Part shown: positions 10,634 to 21,616 of the stretch, piece by piece | Numbering within the stretch: the stretch's first letter is position 1 | How the letters are laid out: each line of letters opens with the position of its first letter | Source of the DNA: Talpa occidentalis | Taxonomy: Eukaryota; Chordata; Mammalia; Eulipotyphla; Talpidae | Assembly: GCF_014898055.3 (NCBI RefSeq) | Contig: NW_023605083.1 | Coordinates: 90,489,721 to 90,553,720, forward strand | Length of the DNA stretch: 64,000 nucleotides | Direction: 5' to 3' | Program-made: the position numbers and the translations under genes | The notes under the pieces: model-generated | What the model was told of the DNA's origin: nothing | Database searches by the model: none | The model's input: only the letters and a program-made list of their open reading frames with translations

Positions 10634-11345
10634 GCTGAGGCTTCGTTTTACCAGCCCCATCTCTGAGCCACTCCAGACAGCGCAGCTGCGGTGAGTTGGA
10701 TCCCAGCAACTTGACGGCTGCTTGTTGGTGGGATGAGTTCATCTTGGAGGAACAGCTTTTGTTTGGGACTTGTGAGCACTGGCACTCTAGTGCTTTTATG
10801 TATAAAAGGGTTTCTTTTATGCATAACCATCTTACATTGATAACATTGGTTGGTAAGCACAAGAGTTTGTGACAAAAGACAGGTATTCAAGGATGCCCTG
10901 GGAGATCAATCAGCCTGGCAGCTGTCTGGCTTTGTTAAAATGTAACCTAGTTTAGGTAATCTCATCTAGATAGGCTTTATTTTATTATTTTTTTAAAGAT
11001 TTATTTATTTATACAAGCACTGGGTACAGTCAGAAGCGCGGGAGGGTGAGAGAATTCACCAGAGCCAGAGCGGGGAGCAGAGCAGGCAGAAGGACGGAAG
11101 TACACTGCTGAGGGGAGCAGCGGGCGGCGGGAGAGGTCTGTAGGCCGTGTGGGACCCTCACCTGGTGACTGGGGATCGAACCGGCGCTGCTGAGGCTGTG
11201 TGTAGCTTCGCAGCCCAGCGCTCAACCGCTGCGCCACCAGGGGAGGCCCTAGGTAGGCTTTAGAGAGGCAAAACTTGTTTACATTTACTTTGCATTATTT
11301 GCTGCACCAGACCTGTGACTCTTTTACCAGGAAACAGGAAAGATA
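10634..11345 (-). mobile_element. LTR family W, copy 1 (split by a SINE)
   Basis: Text such as TTATGCATAACCATCTTACA, ATTGATAACATTGGTTGG and GGCAAAACTTGTTTACAT recurs in the same order at 26140-26590. The SINE at 10986-11249 splits it. The strand is judged from the reversed promoter-like TATAAAAGG. Edges are approximate. Confidence 0.5.
10986..11249 (-). mobile_element. tRNA-related SINE, type I
   Basis: Minus-strand copy with GTACAGTCAGAAGCGCGG and head ending GGGGAGGCCC. The target duplication is TAGATAGGCTTTA on one side and TAGGTAGGCTTTA on the other. Confidence 0.92.
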
Positions 11346-11513
11346 TTATTTGATTAGTGGTTTCCTTTCAGTGCACGCAGGTGAAGAACTCACAGACAGT
11401 GACCCGTTTCCTCTATTGGACACTGTCCTTGCAGGGATTTAGTACCCATAGTGCCCTGCTTCAATATGACAAGGTGGAGTAGGGGATTTGTTAATGTCAG
11501 ACCATTTATTAAC

Positions 11514-11840
11514 TGTTATGAGAGTTGGGGATCAGTTCTCTTATGCCACTATTGAAAGGTCAATGAGGGAGGCCTCAGGGGACAGGAATGCGGAAGCCCA
11601 CCTAGGGGCAAGAATGAGGGCCTGCTGATACCATCAGAAAACAACTCTGTTCCTCATCAAACCATTTCCCCCAACTGCAAGACCGGTTTCCCTCTCCCCA
11701 CCCTATAAAAACTTGCCTTCCCTTGACACTGGGCGAGACCCCACCTTGGGTCTGTGAATCCTGCCCAGGGGTGCAATAAATTTTCCCCACCTTTGAGAAA
11801 TTTGGCCTGGTTCTTCTTTTCTTTACCTCCGAAACTTTCA
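11514..11840 (+). mobile_element. LTR family S (solo LTR, class I-like)
   Basis: Reads TGTTATGAGAG...AAACTTTCA, about 327 bp. It has a TATAAAA box near 11704 and an AATAAA signal near 11777, the spacing expected of a compact gammaretrovirus-like LTR. No second copy lies in this window. Confidence 0.6.
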
Positions 11841-11900
11841 ACTATCATCTTCAAATATAGTTATAGCTATGTATCTTTCATTTAAAAAATTAGATGTTCA

Positions 11901-12162
11901 GGGGCCTCTCTGGTGGTGCAGGGGGTTAAAGTCTTGGTGCTATCAAGCTATTGCCAGCCACTGTGGCATGAGCTAGATCCCTGGCCAGGGAGCTAACCCA
12001 CATGACACAGCAACCTCTCCTGTCTCACCAGCTGCTCCCCTCAGCAGTGTATTGCAGTAGATCCACCTGTTCTGCTCCCCACTCTGTCCCTGTCAATCCT
12101 CTCACCCCTCATCTCTGGCCTGTACCCCAGTTTTTGTACGTATAAATAAATAAAAATTAAAA
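11901..12162 (+). mobile_element. tRNA-related SINE, type II
   Basis: Head GGGGCCTCTCTGGTGGTGC, tail AAATAAATAAAAATTAAA. The flanks repeat AAAAAATTAGATGTTCA and AAAAAATTAGGCATTCA. Confidence 0.9.
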
Positions 12163-12553
12163 AAATTAGGCATTCATTTATAAGTTGTGAGACCCCTTTA
12201 TTCAGAGCCCTATTGAATTGAGGTCCAGAGGCTGAAAAGATAGCGCCCACATCTGTAGAGGAAGCAAAGTTGAAGACCCAGTGTGCTTTGTATCTCCCAG
12301 GGGAGGTGATGCTGTGAGAAAGGTCCTGCAAATTTTCTTCAACAGCTTGTGAACCTTGGATTTAGGGAAGTGCACGTGGGTCTTGCCATAAATAGACTTT
12401 CCAATCTGCTGTCTGGTCTGTTATTCTTTCCTGAAAAATCTATTTTGCTGTTGGAATCACTGATCATTTTGTTTGCAATCAACAATGTCTCCGCAAATGT
12501 TGTGTCCTATAGAACTGAGTCTCTATTATGATCACATTTCCTTTCTTTCTTTC

Positions 12554-12831
12554 TTTTTTTTTTAAAAGATTTATTTATTTATTTATACACGCACTGGGTA
12601 CAGTCAGAAGCGCGGGAGGGTGAGAATTCACCAGAGCCAGAGCGGGGAGCAGAGCAGGCAGAAGGACTGAAGTACACTGCTGAGGGGAGCAGCGGGCGGC
12701 AGGAGAGGTCTGCGCGCCATGTGGGACCCTCCTCCGGTGGTTGGGGAGCTGCAGGGGATTGAACCGGCGCTGCAGAGGCTGCGGGCAACTTCGCAACCCG
12801 GCGCTCAACTGCTGCGCCACCAGGGAGGCCC
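12554..12831 (-). mobile_element. tRNA-related SINE, type I
   Basis: Minus-strand copy with GTACAGTCAGAAGCGCGG and head ending CCAGGGAGGCCC. CTTTCTTTC-like target sequence lies on both sides. Confidence 0.9.
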
Positions 12832-12864
12832 TCTTTCTTTTTTTTAAAGATTTATTTTTATTAC

Positions 12865-14085
12865 ATTAATTCAAAAGGACACCTACACCTACACTCCTAT
12901 GCTTATTGCAGGACTATTTAAAATAGGTAAGCAATGGAAACAACCCAAATGCCCAAAAATAGATGACTGGATCAAGAAGATGTGGTATGTATACACAATG
13001 GAATATTACTCAGCATTCAAAAAAGATAAATTCATGCCATTCGTGGCAACATGGATGGAGCTGGAAGGGATCATGCTCAGCGAAATAAGCCGGAAAGAAA
13101 AAGAAAAATATTGGATGATTTCACTATAATTATAGGAGTGAGACACAGGGCAAGCTAGGAATTAGGCAGTTTTAGGGACACTGCAGGAGGGGACCTCGGA
13201 GAACTAAGGAAGGCTTCAGAAATAAGGGCAGCAAGAAGAATCTAACTAATTCCACCTGGAGAAACAAACATCCCAGGACCAAGGACAACATTGTTAATGC
13301 TGGCCTTGGTTTTCTTCAGGTGATAAAGGGAGGCAGAGATTGGAGAAATGGAGAGTAGTTTAATTTATGGACAACTTAGAAGGGCAGCTGTTTAACTTCA
13401 ATGCAGGGATGCCCACCCAGAGGACTGGGCCATAAAGATAAAGAAGTAACAAATGGGGAAAGAGAAAGCTGTTAGATAAGGAATGTGAAGATCCCCCACT
13501 CAGTAGCAAATTAAGTGAGACAGCTGAGAACTAACCAATCACAAAGAGGCTGGTGGAGCTTTAGAATAATGAGGGAAAGAAGGTCTATATTCCCTGAGAC
13601 ACGACTCCACTTGGGCTTCCTTGCCCTTCCCAGCCCTGGTTCCCTGGTTCCCTGGCCTGGGAGTCCCACTTTATTTCTGTTCTTTTTCTCCTCAACAAAC
13701 TTTTTCTTTCTCTAAACAAACCTGCCTCTTCTCGCTTGCTTGCTTGAGCGTCTGCAAAATTCCTGCTGCGGTTTCGTGAGACGCCAACCCGTGGGGGTCT
13801 AGTGGCTGGGACTAGGCCTGACAATTCCGGTATCAGGAGGAATGTAGAAGAACCAAATAAGGGATCAGAAAAAAAATAACTATAATAAAGTAAAAATCAA
13901 AATCAACAGGCAACCATAGACCAGAGACATTCTGTAGGAAAGGAGGAGGGAGAAGGATCAGGACAGCGAAGAGCACAAGGGACTATGGTGATGGTGCACG
14001 GGTGAATTGGTAGTGGGGATTTCACAGGAAATCATACATTGTACAAAAATGAGGGATGATGTAATAAATATATATATAAAATATT
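12865..14085 (+). mobile_element. 5'-truncated L1, split by LTR V
   Basis: The stretch 12880-13138 matches the ORF2 C-terminal region of the L1 at 57170-57390 (AACCCAAATGCCCAAAAATA, GACTGGATCAAGAAGATG). The L1 3' UTR resumes at 13824 (AACCAAATAAGGG, AACCATAGACCAGAGACA). The LTR at 13139-13823 separates the two parts. Confidence 0.8.
13139..13823. mobile_element. LTR family V, copy 1
   Basis: About 685 bp starting TGAGACACAGGG and ending GGCCTGACA, inside the 3' part of an L1. The same sequence, inverted, recurs at 32298-32678. A CCAAT-like motif (ACCAATCACAAAGAGG) lies near the middle. Both termini fit TG/CA in either direction, so I leave the strand open. The low-coordinate edge is an estimate. 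Confidence 0.65.
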
Positions 14086-14347
14086 CATTTTTATTTGTTT
14101 ATGCATACAGGAACTGGGGTGTAGGCCAGAAGTGTGGAGGGATGAGAGGATTCAACAGAGACAGAAGGGGGAGCATAATAGCCAGATCTACTGCAAGACA
14201 CTGCTGAGGGGAGCAAGCGGGTGAGACAGGAGAGGTCTGCTGCCCCATGTGGGTTAGCTCCCTGGTCGGGGATCTAGCTCATGCTGCAGTGGCTGGGTAT
14301 AGCTTGATGGTGCTGAGACTTAAGCCCCTGTGCCACCAGGGAGACCC
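14086..14347 (-). mobile_element. tRNA-related SINE, type II
   Basis: Minus-strand copy beginning with a degenerate ATTTTTATTTGTTTATGC tail and ending CCACCAGGGAGACCCC. Confidence 0.82.
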
Positions 14348-15078
14348 CCACATTTCCTTTCTTGTATAGTTTCTTTTGCTTTTATGGAGATATATTAGTT
14401 ATTTGTTTCATCTTGGGATGTTTTCCTTCTAATGATTTTCTATTACTTAAAAACTCCATGAAATCACATTCTCTTTACTCAGGAGGTCTTCCCTTATGGC
14501 ATTGTTAGCCATTGTTTGAGCATCTTGAGTGTTAACTTAATTCAAAGAATGTATTTTGAGCATCAATCTAACGGAGTCATAGCTCTTATTTATTCCATGA
14601 TGCCTGTGGGAGAAGAGGAAAGGGCGCCTGTGAGTTGCTTCCGATTTGAAACAAGAATCATATCCTTGCTTAGGGACTCTAAGTGCAACAAATGATCAAG
14701 AAAGACAACCAATTAGTCACTGGCATTTCTTGGAAATTATTTTTACCAGTGATGACAACACTTCCTTTTCAAGTCCTGGGAGCCTTAAGTCTTCTGAAGA
14801 GACATTTAATGTTGCAGAGAACAGAATATGTTCACAAGAATTATTAGTTACCATGTAGGTCTTTGTAGTTCATTGGGGAAAAAGATGGACAGGGTTAGGC
14901 ACATCTTTGCCTTAACAGACTCTCAAAATGAGGCTCTGTTTCTTCCTTAGGCACCTGATAGTCATTACAATAACTTGCATTTTCTAGGGCAGGCTCTGGG
15001 ATTTCACTAGTTAACATCAGAGAAATATAGAAAGAATTGGATAAGATTTTACTAATATTTTTTAAAGGTTCATATTGA
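14348..15078. other. Unrecognised non-coding sequence
   Basis: AT-rich, with a few short open frames of which none resembles a known protein. Confidence 0.3.
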
Positions 15079-15350
15079 GGGCCTCCCTGGTGGTGCAGGT
15101 GGTTGAGTGTAGTGCTGTGAAGCTGCCTGCAGACTCTGCAGCACGGGTTTGATCCTGGCTGGCCTGGGAGCTACCCACATGGCTCAGCAGACCTCTCCTT
15201 TCTCACCCACTGCTCCCCTCAGCAGTGTATTTCAGTCAGTCTGCCTGTTCTGTTCCCCACTCTGGCTCTGGTGAATCCTCTCATCCTCCCGCGCTTCTGA
15301 CTGTACCCAGTGCTTGTATAAATAAATAAATAAATCTTTAAAAAAAAAAA
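15079..15350 (+). mobile_element. tRNA-related SINE, intermediate type
   Basis: Head GGCCTCCCTGGTGGTGCAG, end GCTTCTGACTGTACCCAGTG then AAATAAATAAATAAATC. The 5' half resembles type II and the 3' end type I. Confidence 0.9.
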
Positions 15351-16260
15351 GAAAGAGAAAATAGAAAAATGGCTCAAGGATATGAAAAGGTTGCCCACAT
15401 GAGAGGAAACCCAAATGACTAGAGAACAGATAAGAAATGTTCAAACCCACTGTTAACCTGAAATGCAACGAAAAGGCTAGTAAGATGGTATCAGATTGGC
15501 AGCCATTGGGGAGCTGAATAATATCAACTACTGGGAGGGATGAATACAAAGGGGGAGTGTTTGTGCACTGCTGATGGGTGCGCGGGTAGGCACAGGCTAT
15601 TCTGGAAAGTGTGTAGTCTGGTAGGACTCTAAAATGAAGCCTGAGAATACTTAGCGACCTTGCTATGTCACTCTGGATATATTTCACGAGGAAATTCTCA
15701 CCTAAAGAGAGAGGTTCTCACCATGAGAATATGAGGAAACATTAGTAACAGAGGTAAACAGTAAGATAATTTCTAGGTTTTTCCTTTTCTCCTAGAAGGG
15801 GCAGGGCTAAAAGATATGGTAAGGGTAGGCAGAGGAGGGAGAGGATGAGGCAAGCAGAATAGAAAAGGGAGCAAAAACGGTACCAAAAGAGTGTTATGGA
15901 GATGATCTCATCAGTGTAAAGATGTGTATGTGTGTGTGGAATTAAGAATGAGCATATTCTGTGACCTAGCAATTTAATTCTTAGAAATTCTCACCTAGGT
16001 CCACAGTGATGACAATGTTAATTGTAGTGTTAATTCTGCTGTTTGGGTGTTGGCAACAACCTAAGCTTCATTATTAGAGAATGGGGAAGTAAATGACAGC
16101 CGTTCCACACCACAATGCATTGGTTTATAGCAACAAATCAGCTGCACAAATGGCAACAGGGCTAGGTCTTCAACATGCATTTACAAAGTAAGGAACAAAT
16201 GAGATGCGTAAAAGTTCCATTGCATGTATATCTAAAAACGGACACACAAGCTACATCACA
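15351..16260 (+). mobile_element. Ancient L1 3' region fragments
   Basis: ATGGCTCAAGGATATGAAAAG, CAGATTGGCAGCCATTGG and TGTGCACTGCTGATGGGTG follow the order of the L1 ORF2 end. From 15960, CCTAGCAATTTAATTCTTAG and GTTGGCAACAACCTAAGC continue it. It is old and heavily mutated. Confidence 0.55.
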
Positions 16261-16645
16261 TTTTTAATGAGGGAGTATAACCTAGCATCTCAAAATTTCA
16301 GTGGCTTAAAAGAAACAACTATATGTTATTTCTCAGTTTTTCTCTAGATCAGCAATTTGGGCAGGCTTAGGCCTGTGGTCCTACTGGTATTGGTTAAAGT
16401 ACATGCTTGGAGGCATTCAGTTGTTGGCTGGGCTGGCTAGGGGCACCCCAAAGGCTTTGTTTGCACGGCTGGGGCCACAGTGCTCCTTTGTGTGGCTTCT
16501 TTCCCTCTTTCCACGGTGTCTCACCCCCCAGGGCCACTCCACAAAGTCTTTCTTTCTAGCTGAACTTCCTCATAGCAAGGTGGCTGACTTCCAAGAGTGA
16601 AAACTGAAACTCCCACTTCTCATCAGGGCTAGGTCCAGAACTGGC

Positions 16646-16791
16646 AAAGCCTTCCTTCTAGCACTTTCTGTTGGTCAGGATAAGCCACAGGGACAGGGTC
16701 AACCCAGAGTCAACAGGAAGGTAAAGCCTTCCTTCTGGCACTTTCTGTTGGTCAGGGCAAGCCACAGGGTCAACCCAGAGTCAAGGGGAAG
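16646..16791. repeat. Tandem duplication of a ~75-bp unit
   Basis: AAAGCCTTCCTTCT...GTCAACCCAGAGTCAA occurs at 16646-16722 and again at 16723-16791. The second copy lacks GACAGG and has a few substitutions. Confidence 0.88.
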
Positions 16792-16929
16792 AGAAATGGG
16801 CTCTTCCTCTGGAAGATGGGGGGAGTATGATTTGCATGTACAATGAGGAGAGAAGTTGATGGCTCCTATCTTTGGAAGCCAAAGCCATCAAAGCAAGGCA
16901 AAGACACTGTTTTAGCTCCCTATGGGAAT

Positions 16930-17461
16930 TGTGGGAAAACAAGATGGAGGAAAGAAACTAATAAAACTAGAGAAGGTCTTGCTCAGACTTCTGAGGAAGA
17001 TTGGGTGTCATAAATGTGGAACCAGAAATAAGTATTCTTAGCCATTGCTTTGTCATTTTGTGTGTAACTGCCATTTTTAGAATTTTAGGTTTTGCTGTCC
17101 TGGGAATGACGACTGCATTCCAGAGATATCAACAGTTTCGACCCTCACTCCACACTTGCCCTCCGGTCTCCAATGAGGGAGAACTTGCCGTAATTGTAGC
17201 TGCATCTCAGCCAGAGCAATCAGCTTAGAATTATAGCCGCACAAAGTTGAAGAACACATCCTTGTAGCCAATGAGAAACTGCCAGCATGATTTAATTTTT
17301 AAAACTCCTTGTAACCCTATATAAAACCCCTGCTTCCTTTGTTTGGGGCTCTCTCGATATCTGCCACTGCGTCGGTAGGTGCTGTGAGCCCAGACTTGAG
17401 TCTGTAATAAACTCCCTTTTGTGTTTGCATTGGCTGTCTCTGGGTTCTTGGAGGCTATGCT
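16930..17461 (+). mobile_element. LTR family R, main part (host of the nested provirus)
   Basis: An LTR with TATAAAACCCC at about 17320 and AATAAA at about 17407. Its 3' end is cut by the provirus at 17462 and resumes at 19451-19483, ending GGGCACAACA. The 5' edge is uncertain. Confidence 0.65.
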
Positions 17462-18046
17462 TGTTATAGGACAGGGAGAGGGGCAGCCCAAACCCCGCAA
17501 ACCTGCCTATTCTACATGGGTTCTGCCATCCGCCGCATCAACACAAAACATAGGAGACTTTAAAGGGAAGGAACTTTAATAAAACTAGGAAACAATACAG
17601 GTAAGGCAAAGAGTCTAGTTTCTAAATGAAGCATCCAGAGTTACCCGTCCCCTCGTGGGTAAAAGTCCATCCAAATGGGATTGGCCCAGAGCAAGGCCCC
17701 AAGGCCTGCCACAAGTCTAAAGCATCTTCCAGTGGGGACCCACAGAAAAGGGTCACAAACAAATGGACAAGCCCGGAAGGAAAAGAGCAAAATCAACATC
17801 AAGATAAAAGCTGCCATTGTCACCTCCCCACGGGTCTCACCCACATCTGTGTCACCCCGTCCACGACCAAAAGACAAGCACAGTTTCTTCACGTGTCTCT
17901 AGGCTCCATGCGCCTCCTCCAGGTCTCCTGGCTCCATCCTGCTTCCTTCCTCAGTCTCTTCTGCAGCTTCTCCTCTTCCTGCTCAGCTCCACCCTCCCTT
18001 GGGTGGGGCAGGGAACCTCCCCCTTCCTGGGGACCACCCTGTTGCA
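17462..18046 (-). mobile_element. LTR family Y, copy E: 3' LTR of a nested provirus
   Basis: The plus strand reads TGTTATAGGACAGGG...CCCTGTTGCA, 585 bp. Immediately beyond its minus-strand 5' end is a purine-rich tract (AAAAGGGGGGAT on the minus strand), the expected polypurine tract. This marks it as a 3' LTR with internal sequence at 18047-19407. Confidence 0.85.
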
Positions 18047-18060
18047 ATCCCCCCTTTTAA
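18047..18060 (-). promoter_or_regulatory. Polypurine tract of the provirus
   Basis: On the minus strand, AATTAAAAGGGGGGAT directly precedes the LTR start TGCAACAGGG. It is the usual plus-strand primer site for retroviral reverse transcription. Confidence 0.8.
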
Positions 18061-18444
18061 TTTTTATTCCACCATATCTATGGTGGCACAATCTCAGGGT
18101 GTAGTCTTCAGGAGACAGTCTTTTTTAGGGTTACAATGTGTGTAAGAGAAGCAACAATTAGTCAGCAGCATTGTCTATGAATGTCCAGTATGACAGTTTT
18201 CCATTCTGAAAAATAGTCCATTATACCAGCCAAAAGAAAAAAAAAAAAATTGGAGCGTTAGCTAAAACAAGACAGCAAATATATCAAAATCACAGGGAAA
18301 AAATGTTAAAAATGGTTCAACTTATGCAGAAACGAATTCTCTCAACCTTGATCCCAAACTTTAACAGCATAGCAAAAGTTTGCAAATTAAATCTACTTTT
18401 AAACCATTTTTATATTTTTGCATAAAATCACAGGGCAGAAATAA

Positions 18445-18870
18445 CTAACAGCAATTTTTAGCTGGCTTTGTTGAAATACCCCATATAGGATCAGAGCGAA
18501 CCGGCGGCATCCAGTCGATGTATGCTTTAGGTATAAAGTTGGTCTCATCAGACTCCACCTGGGCTTTCCTCTTCTCGAGGGTACCAGGGCATTTTCGTTG
18601 GCCGGGTTGTCCAGTCCTGCCAATGGAGGCAAGCTTCCTCACCTTCTTTGGAGGTCTCTGGAACCCTACAAACAAGGCAAATAGGTTCTCCTCTTCTTGG
18701 TTCAGCTCTTTTTCAACTTTCTGGAAGAACTTCACACAAAGCCACACAATCAAACTCACGTCCAATTTTTTTGTTAAAACCGACAAAATCCCTATGGAAG
18801 TTATGCAAAAACAGACTCTAAGATAAGTAGCAAAATTACTACCACTATTTGTATGACGTGTTGGTATCAA
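18445..18870 (-). CDS. 141-codon open frame in provirus interior, unidentified
   Basis: The frame lies in the 3' half of the internal region, about 400 bp before the polypurine tract, where env or accessory sequence would be expected. The N-terminal third is hydrophobic with several Cys residues (around LRVCFCITSIGILSVL). The middle is acidic (KELNQEEEN) and is followed by basic patches, RPPKKVRK and EKRKAQ. I cannot assign a family. In a deleted provirus it may be an incidental open frame or a remnant of a viral gene. Confidence 0.3.
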   Translation of the reverse strand: MIPTRHTNSGSNFATYLRVCFCITSIGILSVLTKKLDVSLIVWLCVKFFQKVEKELNQEEENLFALFVGFQRPPKKVRKLASIGRTGQPGQRKCPGTLEKRKAQVESDETNFIPKAYIDWMPPVRSDPIWGISTKPAKNCC

Positions 18871-19407
18871 GGGGAGAGAAAATGTGACAAGTTAGCTTTG
18901 CTGGAAAAAAAATTGCAACCTTTCTGCAGATCCTGGTTACTCAAAACAAAACAAAACAAAAAAAAAAACTTCGTGGATTCAGGACAGAATGCATAAAAAA
19001 TTTCCAGTATTATGTCAAAGAAACCTTAGTAAATGTCAGGTGTATTTCCAGGTCTGTTCAGTCCTTTGTAGGAAAGTTTTTTTCTCTCAACAGTTCCATC
19101 AATAGGAATCTGTTGAGACCTTTTCTCCCTATATTTCCAGAAACAATTTCTGTAGATGTGAAACAATTGAATCATACAATATTACAAGGTGACAATCACC
19201 ATTGACAATTTACATACATACCAGATACTGAGAGGTTTTTTTTTTATACACATTTTAGAAAACTACTGTTAACATTCTGTACATACCAAAGTTTTACCAT
19301 TTTCCCAAGTGACAGTGCTTCCCTTCCAGTTTTACTTCATTAGGTAAAAGCCAAATAGAACAAATTCATGTAATGCCTTCCCAGGAGGAAAAGGAGAAAC
19401 TTCGTGG

Positions 19408-19450
19408 AAGGGGAGGTTCCCTGCCCCACCCAAGGGACCACCCTGTTGCA
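19408..19450 (-). mobile_element. 5' LTR stub with inverted segment
   Basis: The outer 17 bp (19434-19450) match the LTR Y start. The next 26 bp (19408-19433) are the reverse complement of what the LTR has there: the GGTTCCCTGCCCCACCC block appears on the opposite strand. Confidence 0.6.
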
Positions 19451-19483
19451 TGCTCACTGAGTCCGCCGATCTTGGGCACAACA
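19451..19483 (+). mobile_element. LTR family R, 3' end after provirus
   Basis: TGCTCACTGAGTCC...GGGCACAACA completes the LTR interrupted at 17461 and ends in CA. Confidence 0.65.
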
Positions 19484-19609
19484 ATTAACTCAGGAACAGA
19501 ACTAACCAACCTTTCTGTACCTGAGGTACTAGAAAAAAAAAAACCCGCAAACCAAAGTCAACCAAATAAAACCCAAAGCAGAAGACCCCCCAAAAAAATG
19601 TAATGCCGG

Positions 19610-19925
19610 GGGCCTCCCCGGTGGCTCAGCGGTTGAGCGCTGGGTTGCGAAGCTGCCCGCAGCCTCCGCGGCGCCGGTTCGATCCCCGGCTGCTCCCAGG
19701 CCACCGGAGGAGGGTTCCACATGGCGCGCAGACCTCTCCTGCTGCCCGCTGCTCCCCTCAGCAGTGTACTTCGGTCCTTCTGCCTGCTCTGCTCTCCCCT
19801 CTGGATCTGGTGAATTCTCTCACCCTCCCGCACCTCTGACTGTACCCAGTGCATGTATAAACAAACAAACAAACAAAATAAATAAATAAATTAAATAAAT
19901 AAAGCATGCCTCTATAAAAAAAAAA
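19610..19925 (+). mobile_element. tRNA-related SINE, type I (well preserved)
   Basis: Head GGGCCTCCCCGGTGGCTCAG, A-box-like GGTGGCTCAGCGGTTGAGC, B-box-like GGTTCGATCCC, body TGCTGCCCGCTGCTCCCCTC, tail with several AAATAAATAAA units. The flanks repeat AAATGTAATGCC. This is one of the best copies for reading the consensus. Confidence 0.95.
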
Positions 19926-20074
19926 TGTAATGCCATGTAATAAGGAAATTTTGGAATAGCTAAGTATGTGTCAATTTTTGGTAAATTAAAATGCTGACTT
20001 TCAATTAGGGAAAAGAGAGGGATGCATAGTATCTCTCTCATTTTCTCTGTTCTATCTCCCCAGAAGTGAGTAGC

Positions 20075-20713
20075 TGCTGCACCTCCCCCTGCAGTGACCT
20101 TTAGGGCTAATGGCTTTCGCCAAGGTCCCTAGGTCCGGCTGGGCAAGGAACCAGCGCGCAGGGGAGTACAGCAAAGTTCCCTGAAGACATAGATAAGACA
20201 GAAGCTTATCAAAAGATTAAGACCACCAGGAGCTAAAAAACCTTATCTCGTCTTTCTAGAACTACAAACTTTATCCCTTTATTGTCTTTCTAAACTTCCT
20301 TCTTTCTTCTATAAAGGTCATTTGTTGTTAATTAAAAAATCATATAAAATCCTTAACACAAGTCTGACTCAAATGAAACGTTACTAAACCCTGTAATAAT
20401 TAAAATATAGTTTAGGTGAAAAAAGTAGTTAGTAAAACAAAAAATGCGATCATATAGTTTAAAAACAAAACTAATGGTCTATCTACTTAGGAATGAGGTA
20501 AATCACTCAGTGATAAGCTAAATCCATTCACTGTTCTGTGCTTTTGGAAACATATATATACTGGCAACTAACTTAAATAAAATCGCACTCAGATTTACAC
20601 TCTCTCTTGAAGTGTGTCTGTTTGTCATTTCTTCAGCTGAATCCCTGACCACCCTGCGCAGTCTCTCAACCCTGAGACGGCCTCATCGTTCACTGCTGTG
20701 CTGGTCCGCGGCA
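20075..20713 (+). mobile_element. LTR family T, copy 1 (class II-like solo LTR)
   Basis: Reads TGCTGCACCTCC...GGTCCGCGGCA, 639 bp. The flanks are AGTAGC and GGTAGC, a 6-bp target duplication with one mismatch; 6-bp duplications are usual for betaretrovirus-like (ERVK/class II) elements. An AATAAA signal lies at about 20576. The inverted partner is at 48400-49064. Confidence 0.85.
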
Positions 20714-20919
20714 GGTAGCTTATACCCTAAAACTTAGAATCAGTTCAGTCACTGCGGTTGGCTAGTGAGAATTTCCCCCTTCCCCACTCCTGGACAGCAG
20801 TTGGTAAATCTTGACATGCAGTAGACAATGCATTTGTTAAGTTCTTGCCTGTATCTTGGAACTAAAACCATATCCCTGCCAAGATTGTGACTTCCTAGGA
20901 GTGTTTTTCATTTCCCCCT

Positions 20920-21616
<697 letters not shown>

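Larger units (their letters stand above)
17462..19450 (-). mobile_element. Internally deleted endogenous provirus (family Y)
   Basis: It runs on the minus strand from a stub of the 5' LTR (19408-19450) through about 1.36 kb of internal sequence and a polypurine tract to a full 3' LTR. The host sequence TGCT is present on both sides (17458-17461 and 19451-19454), a 4-bp target duplication. Host LTR R is continuous when the element is removed. Gag, pol and env genes are not recognisable, so it is a defective relic. Confidence 0.8.

Noticed and set aside
13939..14000. Possible separate gene from the open frames near 13.5-14.2 kb
   Set aside because: The region is LTR V, an L1 3' UTR and a SINE.
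19610..19690. tRNA gene suggested by the A-box and B-box-like motifs
   Set aside because: The motifs belong to the SINE head. The cloverleaf is not kept and an A-rich tail follows.
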